DNA of 64,000 nucleotides. Origin: Xiphias gladius. Lineage: Eukaryota > Chordata > Actinopteri > Istiophoriformes > Xiphiidae. A model generated the notes under the pieces. It ran no database searches, was not told the DNA's origin, and saw nothing but the letters and a program-made list of their open reading frames with translations. Shown piece after piece: positions 28,424 to 43,148 of this stretch. Location of the stretch: the NCBI RefSeq assembly GCF_016859285.1, contig NC_053400.1:12768546-12832545 (forward strand). Reading direction: 5' to 3'. Both the position numbers and the translations under genes were made by a program. Positions within the stretch are counted from its first letter, which is position 1, and the number at the start of each line of letters is the position of its first letter.

Positions 28424-31400
28424 ACAGTACCACAGCATCTTTTTAATCTCTGTCCTACTGTGATGACGGACCTATTGTTTAGGGACAAAAATGAATACTG
28501 GGAGTGTTACAAATTCGCAAACCGAGGGCTGCACGAAGCTGCCATCCTTTTCCTCAAAGTCCTGGCCCTGAGAGCGGGGTTCTCGAGATCGGAGCAGATG
28601 AGATCTGTCGTTTCATTTCCATCATTCAGCCACAGCAGAGGTGAATCTGTCATGGAAGAAAAAGGTCCCTCTCTGTCTTTTTCTACCATCTCTGCAGGCT
28701 GAAAAGCGCCTGGATCCTTACACAGCGAGGAACTAGTTAAGCTTTAACCAGTCAAAGTGGGTTCCTGCAGCAGTAGCCCTTCACTGTTTGACTGCTGACA
28801 AACTTTTGAGACACACCCCATTGATGAGTTTTATTTCACTGCAGCCCCGCCTGGCTCGGAGGGTTTTCTCGGCTACCATTGGTTCATATTCAGAAATCAC
28901 CATACCTGCCCCCTGGCTCCTGTGGACGGGAGCCAAATAGCTCCTCCAGTTGTCAGTCACAGGCAGATCAGCCAGTGGGATGAGAGAGGCCAGGCTTGGC
29001 GGGTGTGTTCCCCACAGGTGTGGCTGAGAAGCACATTCCAATATGTACATACCTGTCAGCTCCTCTGGTATTCAGCTGCTCCTAGAATGTGAGACCTCTG
29101 TTGACCACTCACTTTCCCCCTTGCCTCCTCTTGGGGCCCATGCAGAGGGAGAAGGAAATAGCTCCTGTTCCAGTGCACAACTAAGCAATTTTTCTACTCA
29201 TGCTATGTGTATCTTCAGTTCTTTCTCTAAAGCATGCCCCTTCATTTAATTTGATCATATCCCATTTAGGAGCAAATCCTTTGGATGCCATTGCTCATTG
29301 CTCATGAACGACGACACGAGAAAACATGTATGTCACCGATGAGAAAGTCACTGTAGAGGCCAGAAAAGGCTTGCTTTGTGCCTCAAAGGCTGTTTGGAGT
29401 GTAAACACGGGGGAGTTACTATAAGCAACGTTTCACAAGCAACTTTTCAATTATGAAACCATCACAATATGGTGATTAAAGGCAGCAGTTAATACAGTTG
29501 TATCTCATAATACAAGCTGTTATGTGGAGTCAGTTAACATACAGGTGCAGGCAGTGGCATGTGCTTCCCCCCTCCAGCAAAGAACAGCGGATCATCTGCG
29601 ACTGTTTTCTCCCTGTGGAGATCATAAAGCCTCAACGAGAATGTGTGTGAAGTGGAGATTTGTGTTGTCTGGCCCTCTGGTATGAAGGCCTCTCTCTCTT
29701 GTCTACTCCAGCCATTTGCTTTTGGTCTTTCTCTCTCTTCACCTCTCTCTCCCTCCTCCTTTGTGTCTCTTCGTCTTGCGGTGGATTCCGCTCTCTCCCT
29801 CTCTGTCAGAGTACAGAAGTGAACAGTGTGCGCCTCAGGCAGGTGTGGGAATGCAGGTTTGCAGCATTCGTGGGCCTAAAGCAGAGCAGAGCGTAGCCCA
29901 TGCTGTGACTACCTTTGGACGAGTCTGTACATGTGTTGAGCTGAATCAGAGCAGCCACAGTGACTAAGCTTCTCTGTGTCGCCGGTCACTTACCAGCAGT
30001 ACAGCTGCGGCCATCATCAAACCTTGCTGACTTTTTCACTGGTGTAAATGATCCACTTCTAAAATTCTTCAACTCAGAAAAAGGTTTGTTTCACAGTTTG
30101 CCTTATTCACTCGTTTATCATTACCAGTCTATGATGTCAGGTGCTTTAATACATTGAAACGGTCAAATCAAAATCTTGTAAATGGTGCTGCTGCTACTAC
30201 AATCAATAATAATAATAATCATAATAATACTAATGTTAATGTTTTCCCCCAGATCATAGTCATGCTATCCAAGTGATACAGGAGTTTAGTAACAGAGCAT
30301 CATGAATGTGAAATACTCAGCAGTTTTAGCTTAGGTACAGTGAAGCCCAGAGGGGTATAAGGAGTAATTCCCTGAGGAATAATTTGGCTTATAGACAGCA
30401 GTCAGTATTAATAAATAAATACAAAAAGGTACACAGGTTAACACCATCACTGCTGTTGTCACTTGTCCCCAAAACCATCTAGAGAAAGCAGCAAGAAGAA
30501 GAAGCAGCCAGAAACCAGGGAACCAACCCTGTCGTATCCACAGCTGGTATCAGAACGGATTGCAATTACATTTACATGACATTGCAACATAACATTTTGT
30601 TTAATCTAAATAAAAACAACATGTTCCTACACTATAGGAAGCAGAGTTTGAATCTGTGATCGGTACACTGAATTTGTTTGCAGTGTAGCGGGGATTTAAA
30701 ATGAATGAGAAAAGAAATGACAGGCAGCCATTAACGGTGCTCAGTGAAATGACGCTATGCATTGTCAGTTAGTAATTATCCGATTTCCCTGAAATGGTGC
30801 TGAGAAAATCAGAAGCTATAATACAATCAAATGTGCTTGAATTAGCCGAAGAAATAGCAGGTATTTAACTAGATAATATAATACTGTATAATATAATGCA
30901 ATCCACTTAGATAACATCGCAATAAACATTACATTTAATTTAAAATATACCGTTTTAGTTGCGACTGAATCAGAACCCTGTTGTTTCAATTCTACTGTAA
31001 TTTTTAAGGTCCTACTTCGGGACGCTGTTGTGTTGGACTGCTTTATAATGTACGGTGTTCCTTTTATTTTGGCCCCCCTCGTATATTTCTTTTAAGTTTA
31101 ATCCTCTGTCTGGGCTCTTGTGACCCCGGGTCTTCTTTAACAACACAACACGATACTTCATGACTTTGGTTATTTTTTTGAGAACTGCTTATAAACATGA
31201 TTTTGTACGGATAACGTGATTCAGCAAGTGTGTTACCGAAAGTGACACATTACTTCTGTTTGAATTCTCAGACACCTCAGCACTTCATTTGGTGTGGTAG
31301 CATTGCTTTTTGGTCATTCCTGTTGTTTTTTAACTTGTGATGATGATGATTATTATTACACATAGAGCCGTGTGGACCGTGGGATCCCAAAAAATGAGGA

Positions 31401-33831
31401 AGTTAAGCCACATAAACAAAACACTGAGAGTTACCAGTGGGACAACAACAGATGTGGTTGGCACTATTAGGAAACGTGAACCACACGGGGAAAAAAACGT
31501 GAAAAAATACTTTGCGTCATAATAATTATTGTTAACTGTACATGTGTTAATGTTACTTTTATAATACTTATGTTCTGTTTACACAAGCCTATAAAACAGC
31601 CCTATGAGCTAATAACGTGGTATTGAATAACTCCATCCTCCTCTCTCATGATTCTGGTTGTTGTTGTGGGAAGAGAAAGGGAGGACAGATCAGGCTCAGG
31701 ATCAGGGGTGTCTGTAAGAATTCCTGGGCCTGGGCTGGGAGGAGGATTTTCAGATAGTTGTGAGGGGCGTACGGGCCCCGAGGCTATATTCTGTCGCCGG
31801 GGATAAAGACATTGTCAAGTGAACACACACAGACAACAGGGTGGTGCTGAGTCAGCTGTCCGCCTGGTTTAGTTCATGCTGCGCTGCCTCTGACTCTTCA
31901 CCGCACGGTTCCCATCAGCTCAGTCCTGGCTGTCCGATAACTTACACTGATGAATCCTGATTTTATGTTTGAATTTATTTTACCTCTATATGCGCACTTG
32001 GAGAAATGCTTTTGCAAAATATCACAAATTAGACTTTGAAAAAGTTGTGTTTGCATCAAAATGAATAACATGAACGGGTGGTTTATGTCGTTCGGTGCTT
32101 AAACATCTCATAATTCAAAAAAACAAACAAAAAAACCCCATCACTTTGGTTTATATTCTGACTGAGCTTTGGGTGTTCAAAAGGAAACAAATGAAACGTT
32201 TTTGTAACCTGTTATTTTGGCTTACTACTGTAAAGTAAAACTTTACTGTATTAGTATGGTATTCTTCCATTTGGTACCACGCAGCCCTCTTCCGCATGGC
32301 TTGACATTCTGCTCTTGATATTTTGTGATGTCTTAGCATATCATTGGGAGAGGAAGGGCTGCAGCCATCTCTGCTGGCATTGTTGTCGATTATTTAGTTG
32401 AGTTCCTCTCGTCAGTGTGAAAGTCTGGTGCTAACCAAACAGGCGTCTGCCTCTCTTTATCCAGTTCCGGGGTTTTGTGGGAACAGCAGACGCCAGGGCC
32501 ACTCATGTGGACCAGAGGAGATCTGCTAAAGCATCTTCTGTCCCTCACTGGGATTAGAGCGGACACATTCCTGGCCCCTCTGCTCTGCGGCTCTCACCAC
32601 TGCACTGCACTGTTCACCTGTGTGTATGAGAAACCACAAGTGTGCATTCATACAAAACACGCACAGATCTGAGGCATTCAATCAGAGACAGACACACAAT
32701 AATGACTTTGTGATTCAAAGTACAATTTGTTTCATTCTGACAGGCTTTCATAGGTCACAGCCAATCAGACCAGTAACAATAATATGATATGAACAACACA
32801 GATGTAGTGTTCAGACAAATTTCATAAAATCATGCAATACTTTCTCAAAACTATCAAGAATCACTCACAAATCTTTACTTGCATAACAAGTCAAACTTTT
32901 TCAAGTACACATTTTTCCATCTAAATGAAACATACTGACTACGTGTTCTACCTGTTACACACTGGCAAGTCCAGTTTAAAACACTACCAAAAACATGTTG
33001 CCGTATTGGATCAATGTGCTCTGGAAAAGCTTCTGTGCTCTGAAATAATATTCAGCAGCAACCGATACAAATTACACAAGCTTGACCAACACTCAAATTT
33101 CAGAAGTTTTATTTCACAACTCTACAGTACACCAAACTGACGCTGGGTGACAAAATACTGTAAATGAGAGAATACACTAATCACAAGTGCAGACCTGCCT
33201 AATTCCCAACTACAGTACTGTTAACAACAGCGTAAAAAAAAAAAAAAATCAAACTACATTATGTTCCTTGGCTTCAAGGACCTGGCTACATGAGGCCATA
33301 CAGTGTCATCTGCACATCACACGCGATGTTAGCCCTGCCCAGGCAGCGGGGGAAGTACCCCCTGGTGTGTCGAATCCTCCCCTGGATGGACTCCAGTGGA
33401 ATGTCCCCACATGCTTCCTCCAGCGCCGTGAAAGGTTTTCCCACTCGTAAGGATTCCTCTCACACACCTTCTACCACCAGGCTGAGAAAAACTGAAATTC
33501 GGTTTACTGTGTAATGGATTGTTAATTGAATTCAGAAACAAGGGAATCAGAGTTTATCCTTTTGGGAAATTATCATTGTTCTGAATGGTTTGAGAGTTTT
33601 GTTTTAGTTACCTTTAGTGAAAAGAATTTTAACACAGAGCAAGAGAGTGTCCAATTCAGCCCGGAAAGTAAGCAAACAATAGCAGGGCCCTTGAACTGGA
33701 ACAGCTAAATGGAATGCAGCCACCGTTAATGTTATGAATTAATCATGTGCTTTTTCTTCCGTGATGTCAAAACGCCAGCCGTTAAAAAGGCCTTTTTTCT
33801 ATGTTTTAATATCCCTTCCTTTTATGACAAA

Positions 33832-33952
33832 CATCATACAACTGGATATAATACCACACAACACGATACGGTATAATACAATACAAGGTGACACGACGCG
33901 ACACAGTATGATACAACACGACTCAAATCAAATTAACACAGTATGGTATGGT
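33832..33952. repeat. Degenerate pentanucleotide (ATACA/ACACG) tandem repeat
   Basis: The stretch is built of 5-bp words such as ATACA, ACACG, GTATA and CGACA with frequent substitutions, giving a visible 5/10-bp period. Confidence 0.7.
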
Positions 33953-36900
33953 AAAAATCTTTGGTGTGTGGTTGCGCTAGAGGAGAAATAGGAGTTGTAC
34001 AGCGTGCACACATTCAGCTGAACTGCAAACTACCACTGAGGTCTTTTGGGGACAGTCATCACAAACCTTACTGAAGCTGCTGGGCGTTAAATATCTTACC
34101 TACCAACATCAATTGCTGAAGTGAAGGAAAGCGCTTCACCTCTAGCGTCCAGACTTTCCGTATTGTCTCAAGATTTGAATTTAGATTGTCACTGGCCTTC
34201 AATCTCATCCTTCACGCACCATTGCCTGTGAGAAAATTTGGGCACATGCTTATGACCCAATGCTGATTTTAGCTCCGTGCAGCTCCTCGTCACATGTTTA
34301 TACATCACAGCTATGTTATAACAGGATACTTTCCTTCAACAGATCTTAGACTTCTACATAACTTTGCAGTCATTCAAAGCGGGGACTAAAATCGAGGAAA
34401 ACCATAAAGACACACAAAACGTACAAAAACATGCACACTCTCAAATATCCATGCAGTTTAAATCGTCAGTCGAACAATACAGGCGCATCAGTCACACCCA
34501 GATCAGCAGAGGTCACTGAGCTGACCAGTGATGTGTGTTTGTAAAAAGCCGACAAGCCTCCATTCATAACACGGCTGTGACACAGCCGCATGTTACACAG
34601 GCTTAAACTAGAATCAACATCGTGCAAACATAACCTAGAGTTTTTCAAATAAACTGCATGAGAAAACACAAGAAACCCTCATTAAGTAGGAAAGAAATGG
34701 GGTCTCAAATATCCAAAGTATTCGCAAAGTATTCCGAGCTGTTTGTGAGTGTGTTGACTGCCTCCTATAACCCCTGACCTTACACTTTTTTAGTACAAAT
34801 TTTACATGTATTTCTTAATACAGTAGTTCCCTTTTTCGAAAACTAGTCGCACAGTTGTCACAACAGTCTCACTGAGCTAAACGGGGGATCTTTAATTCAT
34901 TTGGGAGGAGAGCGGCAGTACAAAGGGCATGTATCTAATGAAATCGGGGCTTCTTGAATTATTTATGGTCTGTCAATGACATCGGCTGGTCTAAAAGAGC
35001 AGCCAAGGATCCAGCGCTCAGCAGTGGGCTCTGGTGTGAGACTTTTCCAACAAACGAACAGGTAAAGAGGACACCTGACTGAACTTTATATTACAGTAGC
35101 AAACTCGGACAGTCTTGAGAGCCAAATGTGTGTGTTTTCATTTTTCTACTGCGGGATAGGAACCAGTTTTTAATATGGTTGATTTGGATGTTATTGTTAA
35201 GTGGAAAATATTCAAAGTATAAGTACCACATTGACACTGCACAGCACAAACTCATATTTTTAATTATAATTTAAAGTTCTGTAAAGTTCTGCCATTTATC
35301 TGGATACATAGCTTGATATATAGATGGCATAATATGCCCACTTTTTGCTTCATTATATTGTATTTTGCAAGAAAGTATAGGTTCATATTCAAAAAAAAGG
35401 AAGACAATATGATGTGCCTTGTATTGCATGCATGACATATATTTGGATAAGTCTGTCTTGGCTGGAAATTCACTGTTGCACCAAAAATTTAAGTCAGTAA
35501 TGTAAAAGAGAGAAAGAGCGAGTGATAGTTTAGACATCACATCATTTGATCCATCACCAGGGGGGAAATGCCAAAAGCGCAAACTGACACAGCACAACTA
35601 GATGGCTCTTAAATAAAAATTTGAAAAACGGCAAAAAAAATCAAACAAACATTGCCACCAAACATGTGTCATGGTCGCTGAAGCAATCATACACAGCACA
35701 TTTTTTTGGCAACACTTTGGTTTTGTGTCCGTAATGGCCTCTAAAGTGATTGAGCCTTGAAAAATTCTCCGGGTCCCTCTTTGTGCCTGTTCCCGAGAGC
35801 TGGCTTTCACGCTGTAAGTAATTTGGTTGACGGGGTTGTTCGGTTGTGACTGAGAGCGGCGCAAGTGACCGCGTATGCTTTGATGGAGGACAGTCTCTGG
35901 ACTTTGGAGAGCCCTGGAACACTTTCACTACACACTGTTGTTTGATGCTGCGTCCCTTAACCACAAAAAAAAAAAAAAATATATAATTCTAATATGGTGA
36001 GTTTTTTTTTAAGTGTGCACAGAATATGTAATGATAAGAGGCACGAGACACAGGGGACTCTCAGAGCGCTGCATCTTTATTATTGATTCCTGTGTCTGAT
36101 GAAAGTTGGATGGGATGAGATAAATTTCTCACTTCAGATAAATCAGAGTTGAAATTGCTTATATTCTACTGTTAAACAATGCTTTCAAAGAATATCGGCT
36201 TGCTCAAACTTCTGTCACACTTGGTCTCACAACAAACGGTAAACTTTAGAGAGGGATTTCTACATATTTGTTTAGGATTTGTGTTTGTACAAAACCACAC
36301 AGAAACGTCCACATCCAAACCCATGGATTAATGTGCACAAATATATTTACACGTACTTTGCATCCCTGGAATTTCGTGCAATTTGTGCTGATCTCGGGAC
36401 AGATTTAAATTCTCTGGTAATATCCGATATTATTATTTTTATGTGCATCTTATCACTACCTGAAACAAGAAGCCGGAGGGGAGTTGCACTTGATTTATTT
36501 TCTCAGCTGAAATGCGTAACTCTGTAGCTGATTACACACTTGTTCACCATATATGATCCTTTAAAAAAAAAACATTTCCAGACCATCCGAGGTCCATTTA
36601 ACGGGCCAAACAGTCACTCAGTTGCCATGGACACAGATCATGTGGGGTTTGAAATAATGTGTCCTTGATGTCCTTGTGTGTGTGCTTACCTGATTGAAAC
36701 ATGTAGTACAGTGGTTTGCTGCTGCTTTTGCCAGTGTGCACACGTGTATATTCATGCACACGTGCAACTCTGTCGCACATACAACTTGATATACCCACAT
36801 GTGGGTGTGAGCCAATGCACACACGCACACACACACACAGAGAAATACTGTAGGTGCACTATAAACAAGACTGACTCCGATTCTGTAATAATAACCTCGA

Positions 36901-37779
36901 TATCAATGTGGCACAGAAATGCCCAGGAAAATAAAATGAATAGCATTATGTTGCTATGTGTGAGAAACCAGACGATGCAAGCTCCAGTGTTAAGCCTGGA
37001 GAAAGCAACGTGTAAGCGAAAGACTTTGAGAGCGAGCTCGTCAGCCTCGCTGGACCTGAACAGATGAGAAGCAACACTGCGGAGCTTCCAGAGCTGCTGC
37101 TGTTGTTGTGCTGTGTTACACCCCTGCTGTGCACTGAAGGGTGAAATGTGATCATGGAGGGCTGCCAGCACACATCAGGACCTGGCGGTTGAAATGGCAA
37201 GATCAGCGAACTGAGATCCCGACGAGTCTGTGCCGTCACTGTCAGCCTCTGAACGCTAGAGGGCGAGCACTGCCTTCACTGTGATGCTGTCAGCGTCTTA
37301 ATGAGAGGACGGACACCGTTGCCCTCGGAAAACACTCAATACCACATTTTCATATATGTATATATATATATATATATAACTCTGATAACTTGTTACACAT
37401 GTGACAGACATGGAGGGATCCCAGGTCAACTTGTCCGTATCATACAGAAAAATGTAGAGGGAGAATTGTTTTCTCTACAGTAGATCAGCTTGTAAATGAT
37501 CATCTCATTTGAGCTGGGGCGGTACCAGAAACAAGTACTTTACTGTGCCCTTTTTGCATTTCAGTATTTTGTACCCCTACCATTTGCTTGTACCTCAAGT
37601 GACCAAAATGTGCCTTTAAACAGCTGTACGGCTTTACGGTGAACATGTTGTGTGGTGCAAATCACAGGGGTCTACTTGATGCACAGAAGTGAACCTACCG
37701 GGTGGAGAGAGCGATGAGAGAGCTAAGCCGGTCAATACAACCAGCCAGAGTCACTTTTGGGGCTGCAGAGGGTTGACAT

Positions 37780-38045
37780 GCAGCTAACGACTGATCTGCA
37801 GATTATTATTGTCTTGATTAATCAATTTATCAGTTGGTTTATAAATGTCAGAAACTAGTGAAAAGTGCCCATAATTTCCAAGGCCAAACACAGAAAATAT
37901 TCACATTTGAGGAGCTGGAGATGGAAATTGTTGGCATTTTGCCCTAAAAATGAATTAGTTTGACTTTAACTGACTTAATCAATTATCCGAATTGTTGATT
38001 AATTATCTCTCATTTGTCTTATTTATTAATCAGCTAATCATTACA
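37780..38045. repeat. Interspersed repeat, same family as 15210-15560
   Basis: Shares ordered blocks with the idh2 intron 2 repeat: TATAAATGTCAGAAA, ACAGAAAATATTCACATTTG, and terminal ATTAATC-rich sequence. Confidence 0.6.
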
Positions 38046-40447
38046 TCTCCATCTCCAAACTATCAGGGAAAGTATAGCAGTCCTTATTCATCTCCAGTGG
38101 CTCTTAAGAAGCTTATCCGTGTGGACTAAAGAAAGTTAAATGCAAGGACAAGAGAAAAAATGTCTTTAAGCCTCGGCTGGAACCCCGTGGTTTCAACCTT
38201 ACACCTGGCCAAAGGCTATGGTCAATTCTTCAACTGTGGTCCATTTTGGTGTTAAAATTTTTAGGGAATCAAAGTTTGATAAAATGTAATGATAGGTTTT
38301 ATTTCTCAGTTCAGTGTAGAAATAGTTTCTGATAGTGACTTTATAGAAATTCTTTAAGTAATGTATCATTTTTGGCATTTCATCCTAACATTCACAGACT
38401 GGGGCTTCGTCGTAAAGTAGACAACCAACTAAATATTATGAGTCGATTTATAAAATGGTCACTTCATTTAGTGTTAGTGGGTGATTGTCTCTAGAAGGCA
38501 AAGCAGCTCCCAATCATGACGCTCCCTCCACTGTACTTCTCCTAGTGGACGATGTTTTCATGTTGGTATACACTGCCCTTTTACACCATAGGCGGTGCTG
38601 TGTGTTCTTTCCAAGCAATTCAGCTTTAGTTTTCACCAGTCCACAAAAGTTTTTCCCAGTAGCAGTGGAATGTCAAGGTGCCTTTTCATAGCTGCTTCCT
38701 CCATAGTGTCCTGGCATGGACACCGTGCCTGTTGGACAGATGAGTATCTAAACTCTTTTGTAACCCTTTCATGCTTAGTGCAAAGGATCTTTTCAGATCA
38801 GTGGACGCTTCTTGTGAATAGCGAACTCAAAATGTCTTAGTGTCAAAGTCAAAGTAACCCACACCTCAGTCTTGTGTCATTGATTGACTTTTTCCAACCT
38901 ACACTGTGAATTTTTGAATGATGTATTCACTATAGAACAATACAACATAATTGCGTTATTAGTTAAAGTAGATTGTGTTTGTTCGTAATTGTGACTTAGA
39001 TGAAGTTCTGACCATATTTGAAGACGAATTTACACAGAAATGCAGGTAATTCAGAAGGGTTCACCATGGGGTGTATCTGTAGCAGCTGCCCCAGGCACCT
39101 GTAATGATGGCTGATAGTGACACAACATTTCTGCCACTGACGGCTCCTAATCATCAGCACTTTGTGCAGCCAGGTCAGCTGTGTAACAACGTAGGTGCAT
39201 TTGTCCATGGCCAGGTTAGCGCATAGTAACTGGAGGACAGGGATATGAATTATTAGGATTTTATGTGTTTATCTTGTATCAGTAGAGATACAGCTTACCC
39301 TTACCCATACCTAACAATGGTAAACGCTTTAGGCCAAAAATGGAGGAAGGGAAAAAAAAACTGTGAGATCACTCAGTTACCTCATGCTAGTGTACTGCTG
39401 TATGTAATGTAGCATGTACTCTAATCCTTCGCCAATCGATAAGCACAGGAAATGACAATTAGTGATCAATCTAAAGGGATAATTCAAGAGTGCTCAGCAT
39501 AGTGAATCAAGACCAAAATATCCTGCCTGTGAAGAGAGAACGGACTCCTGTCGTATTACACCAGGCACAGGAGACGCTCCACAGTTGGCAATCAGAGCTG
39601 GTGCCATTTGTTAAAACTTAGAAGGCACTGCGTGAATACTGTACGATATTACAAATCAGAAGTTGAAATTGAGGTGACCAGATTTCTGAAATGAAAAACC
39701 GGGGACATTTCCAACATATCATTGTAATATACAATGTTTTTAATGACTCAAATGTTTAAAAAGGGGGACAGTGCCTGTTTCATGTATTTCTCCTTCCTGT
39801 CCAATCTCCCTACAGGTATTAAAGAAAGAACAAAAAGAGAAAATCTTCTGATTATATATATTTTTTGTACCAAGTCATATTCCCCATCAACAATTTGTAA
39901 AACAAGTAACAGAGGCAGCCCACATTAGCCATCGAAGCCTGCTAATTATAAATAGCATGTTAAGTACGTTCAATTAGAATTGGTGCACTATATATCGCAT
40001 GGCAGCCTACATCCAAGTAGACTAAATGTTTACAAATCAGCTACCTGTCACCTGGTAGTACGATCCCTAAGTGCCAAGTCTAAACCTGGGTTACCTCCTG
40101 GCTTGACAAGACGTTTGTGGGGATGTTGTGGACTCACTGGTCGAGCTTTCAATGTGTGTGATAGATTCTCCGCAGATGTAACAGGCTGCCCTTCCTGTAG
40201 TTGTTACAGCTAGAAGAGAGGGAATTGTCTGACACCTGGTGGGTAGATGACATCTTTGCAACTAATCGCTTGCTCTGCGTGTGGTTGTGTCCGCAGTATA
40301 TCAACGTAGCACAGTTACCTGGAGGCACTCCGCAGATCCTTCGTCCTGCTGGATATCTGTGCACACAGCTTTTAAGCCATTTAACCCTAACATGGCTGTC
40401 TGACACAGTGCACAGGAATTCCCCAGATCATACCCTCTTTAAATCTT

Positions 40448-40450
40448 CAC

Positions 40451-40516
<66 letters not shown>

Positions 40517-40524
40517 ACCCACCC
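40448..40524. repeat. (CA)n microsatellite
   Basis: Over 30 CA units with one CG interruption, ending in CCCACCCACCC. Confidence 0.97.
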
Positions 40525-41103
40525 TTGCTCTGTCTTCGTATGTGTAGGGATCGAGAGCGTTTATCAGTCACAGAATGTTTTCATTGGAAATTAACATTTG
40601 CCCAAATATTTTACCGGTTAAAGTCACACAAGAAATAAGTTTCCTAGATCAATTTTGATTAGATGGCGTGACAGACTGTTGAGAACATGTTTTAGAAGCG
40701 TGTTTCTTCAGTTGTCTCTAAGACTCCGTGGTGTGCAAGAATTCTTCTGAAATTATGGTCGGATTTCATGTAACATGTAAAACAACTTCCCTTCAAACAG
40801 AACAGTAACAGTGAGTTACAGGACCTTAACTGAAGACTGAATTGTGTATATTTACAAAAATTGCTTTACCCAGATTACAAATAAAAACACATTTTGAGTT
40901 TTTTCCCTTTCAGTGGTCCCACTTTTTGCACCTCTACTGCTTCATAAGGTTTGGCTTAATATTGCCAATATTTTGAGATATTTGAGATTTCTGCCTCCAC
41001 CCTAATACAATGTGAGCTGATGGAATTTTGTTTGTGTTGCCTGCAGCACTGGAAAATTTCAGCATGAACGTATCATCCCCGAAACCATGCATCCACTCCT
41101 CCG

Positions 41104-41150
41104 ATAACAACAACAATAACAATAACAATAGCAGTAACAATAATAAAAGC
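41104..41150. repeat. (AACAAT)n-like microsatellite
   Basis: AACAAC/AATAAC trinucleotide and hexanucleotide units with a few substitutions. Confidence 0.8.
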
Positions 41151-43103
41151 CCCTTCTAACAGCAAATAAAATAGTTTTCACTAACTTGAACTGGAAACTA
41201 CCAAAGAACTAGTCCCCATGAAAACCATTGAGTGTGGTCCGTGGTGACTCCAGGGAGTAACAGGAATACTGTATCTGGAAAGACAATTTTTTTATATTAT
41301 TTAATCAGCTTCATAAACAAAATTCCATTCACCTCCATTTTTTCCCCACATAACTGTCAACGAATCACGTTTTTCTCTCAGCATCTCGTGTTTCTTCTTG
41401 TCTTTTGTGTGAATGTTATCCTTGAGTTCTGCCTCTGGAGTGTGTGTGTGGTCAGTCCGCTCTCCAGGTCTCCATGGTACAGAGGAGGATTTGTGGCTGA
41501 CACCCTACGAGCTCTTGCTTGACATCCTCTCTCTGATCCACAGTCTTCATTTCAAATCCTTTACATTATGTAATTAATTTACTTCCCGTTAAAGGGGTTT
41601 TTGGGGACTGTTTTCTCATCTGAGTCGGGGGGCTAGATAGAGGATAGAGGGTGTCGTAGGTTCAGGTTCTAATGCTCTATGAGAAAAAAAAATTGTGATT
41701 TGGGGCTTTAACAATAAAACTGAGTTTGTTAATGTTTTGTGGAAAATCCTTTGCATTCAGTGACTGTGGTCTTTGACCCGCAGACATCACAAGGCACTTT
41801 GTATCTTCCCTTCCCTGGTTAATTATCTCAAAAATGGAAAATATCAATATGATCTGTGCAGTTAACTCCACACACTATACACAGCTGTAAATCTCAGTTC
41901 AACGGTGAGTTTAGCAGATGTGACATGAATTGCAGAAACAGTGACCTCTAGTGGCATAAAGGAGCCCTCTAGAAGACAAAACAGTTCATCTTAGGATAAG
42001 GCTGCTGCATATTAAACTACAGCTTGAGGACACGGTGGCAGAGGCTTTGACTTGTTCCAGGAAACACAGGTTATAACTCATCTTAACCTCTAAACTGCAG
42101 AGTTGATGACAGAGCAACAGTTCCCACAAGTTTTGAGTTATTTTCCAGACGCAGTTGCACCACAACTTGTCAGTTTTCTTCATGCATCATTTACGCCGAC
42201 TACCTGTTGATCTGCTGGGACTAGATACTGATCCTCCTTATGTAGAGGTTAAGTGAAAATGTGAATTGTCTGCAACTAGCTGTCTTTATTTGCGTTGTGA
42301 CTAGTTTGACATGGATGTTTGACATATCCCAGCTATGTCTTGTCAAACAGAGTTAAAGTTTAAAGGCTATTCTCTGCCAGTGAATGCTAAAATATGTTCT
42401 TCTTCAGCACAATTTAAAAAAAAAAGTATTATTAAAAATTGCAACGCTCCATGTAGCATTTTAAATTCAATCTCACAATCAAAAAAATGAGCCTGAAGGA
42501 GGAGATTGCAGTGAAAGATTAATTTCAGCATGTCCTCAGAAATAATCTAATTATAGATCTAAATTAGTTACCTCATGCATGTTAAAAAAAAGCTATTGTA
42601 ACTACTCTTAAGCATTTTATTAATTATATAGGGGAAACATGAGATGATCATGTCTGTTTACTGCAATGTATTTGTCAGGGACAGTTGTATATATGATTAC
42701 CAAAAACAAAACCTTTTAAGGAGTTTGATCATTTTCCTTCTCCGGGTTCACGATGGCAAATGAATTCTATGGCTGACAACAAGTAAGTTTCCTTCTTACA
42801 TGCTGAATATCTCTTGAAGGGTAAAAAAAACTATTCATGTAACAAACACAGAGCTGATGAGGTTCAACCCCCAGCCAGCAAGACACAGCAAGAAAGAAAG
42901 AGGGATTTTAAACAAACTGCACAGGTCAAACTATCTATTCCTCCAGTTATGTCGACCCTCACTACTGTGCCTGTTCCAGTTTATCAGTGTGCTCATGCTC
43001 TGTTGTGCACTGCAGGCGGTTAGTGCCAGTTCTGCTGCAGTTTCGAAACTAAGCAAGGCATATTCTGGGAGGTTTATTAGGCCCCCCCACCCCCACCCCC
43101 CAC

Positions 43104-43105
43104 CA

Positions 43106-43146
<41 letters not shown>
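43104..43146. repeat. (CA)n microsatellite followed by CT tract
   Basis: About 20 CA units preceded by a C-rich CCCCACC stretch and followed by CTCTCTCT. Confidence 0.95.

Positions 43147-43148
<2 letters not shown>

Noticed and set aside
35598-35964. Two overlapping minus-strand ORFs of 88 and 107 residues
   Set aside because: No domain, no splice context, and one frame overlaps the other; a chance open frame.
36618-36836. Cys/His-rich ORF around a GT/CA stretch
   Set aside because: Periodic TGTG/CACA codons give Cys-Val and His-Thr strings; no zinc-binding pattern.
40201-40638. 145-residue ORF with a His-Thr repeat
   Set aside because: Runs through the CA microsatellite; no other coding sign.
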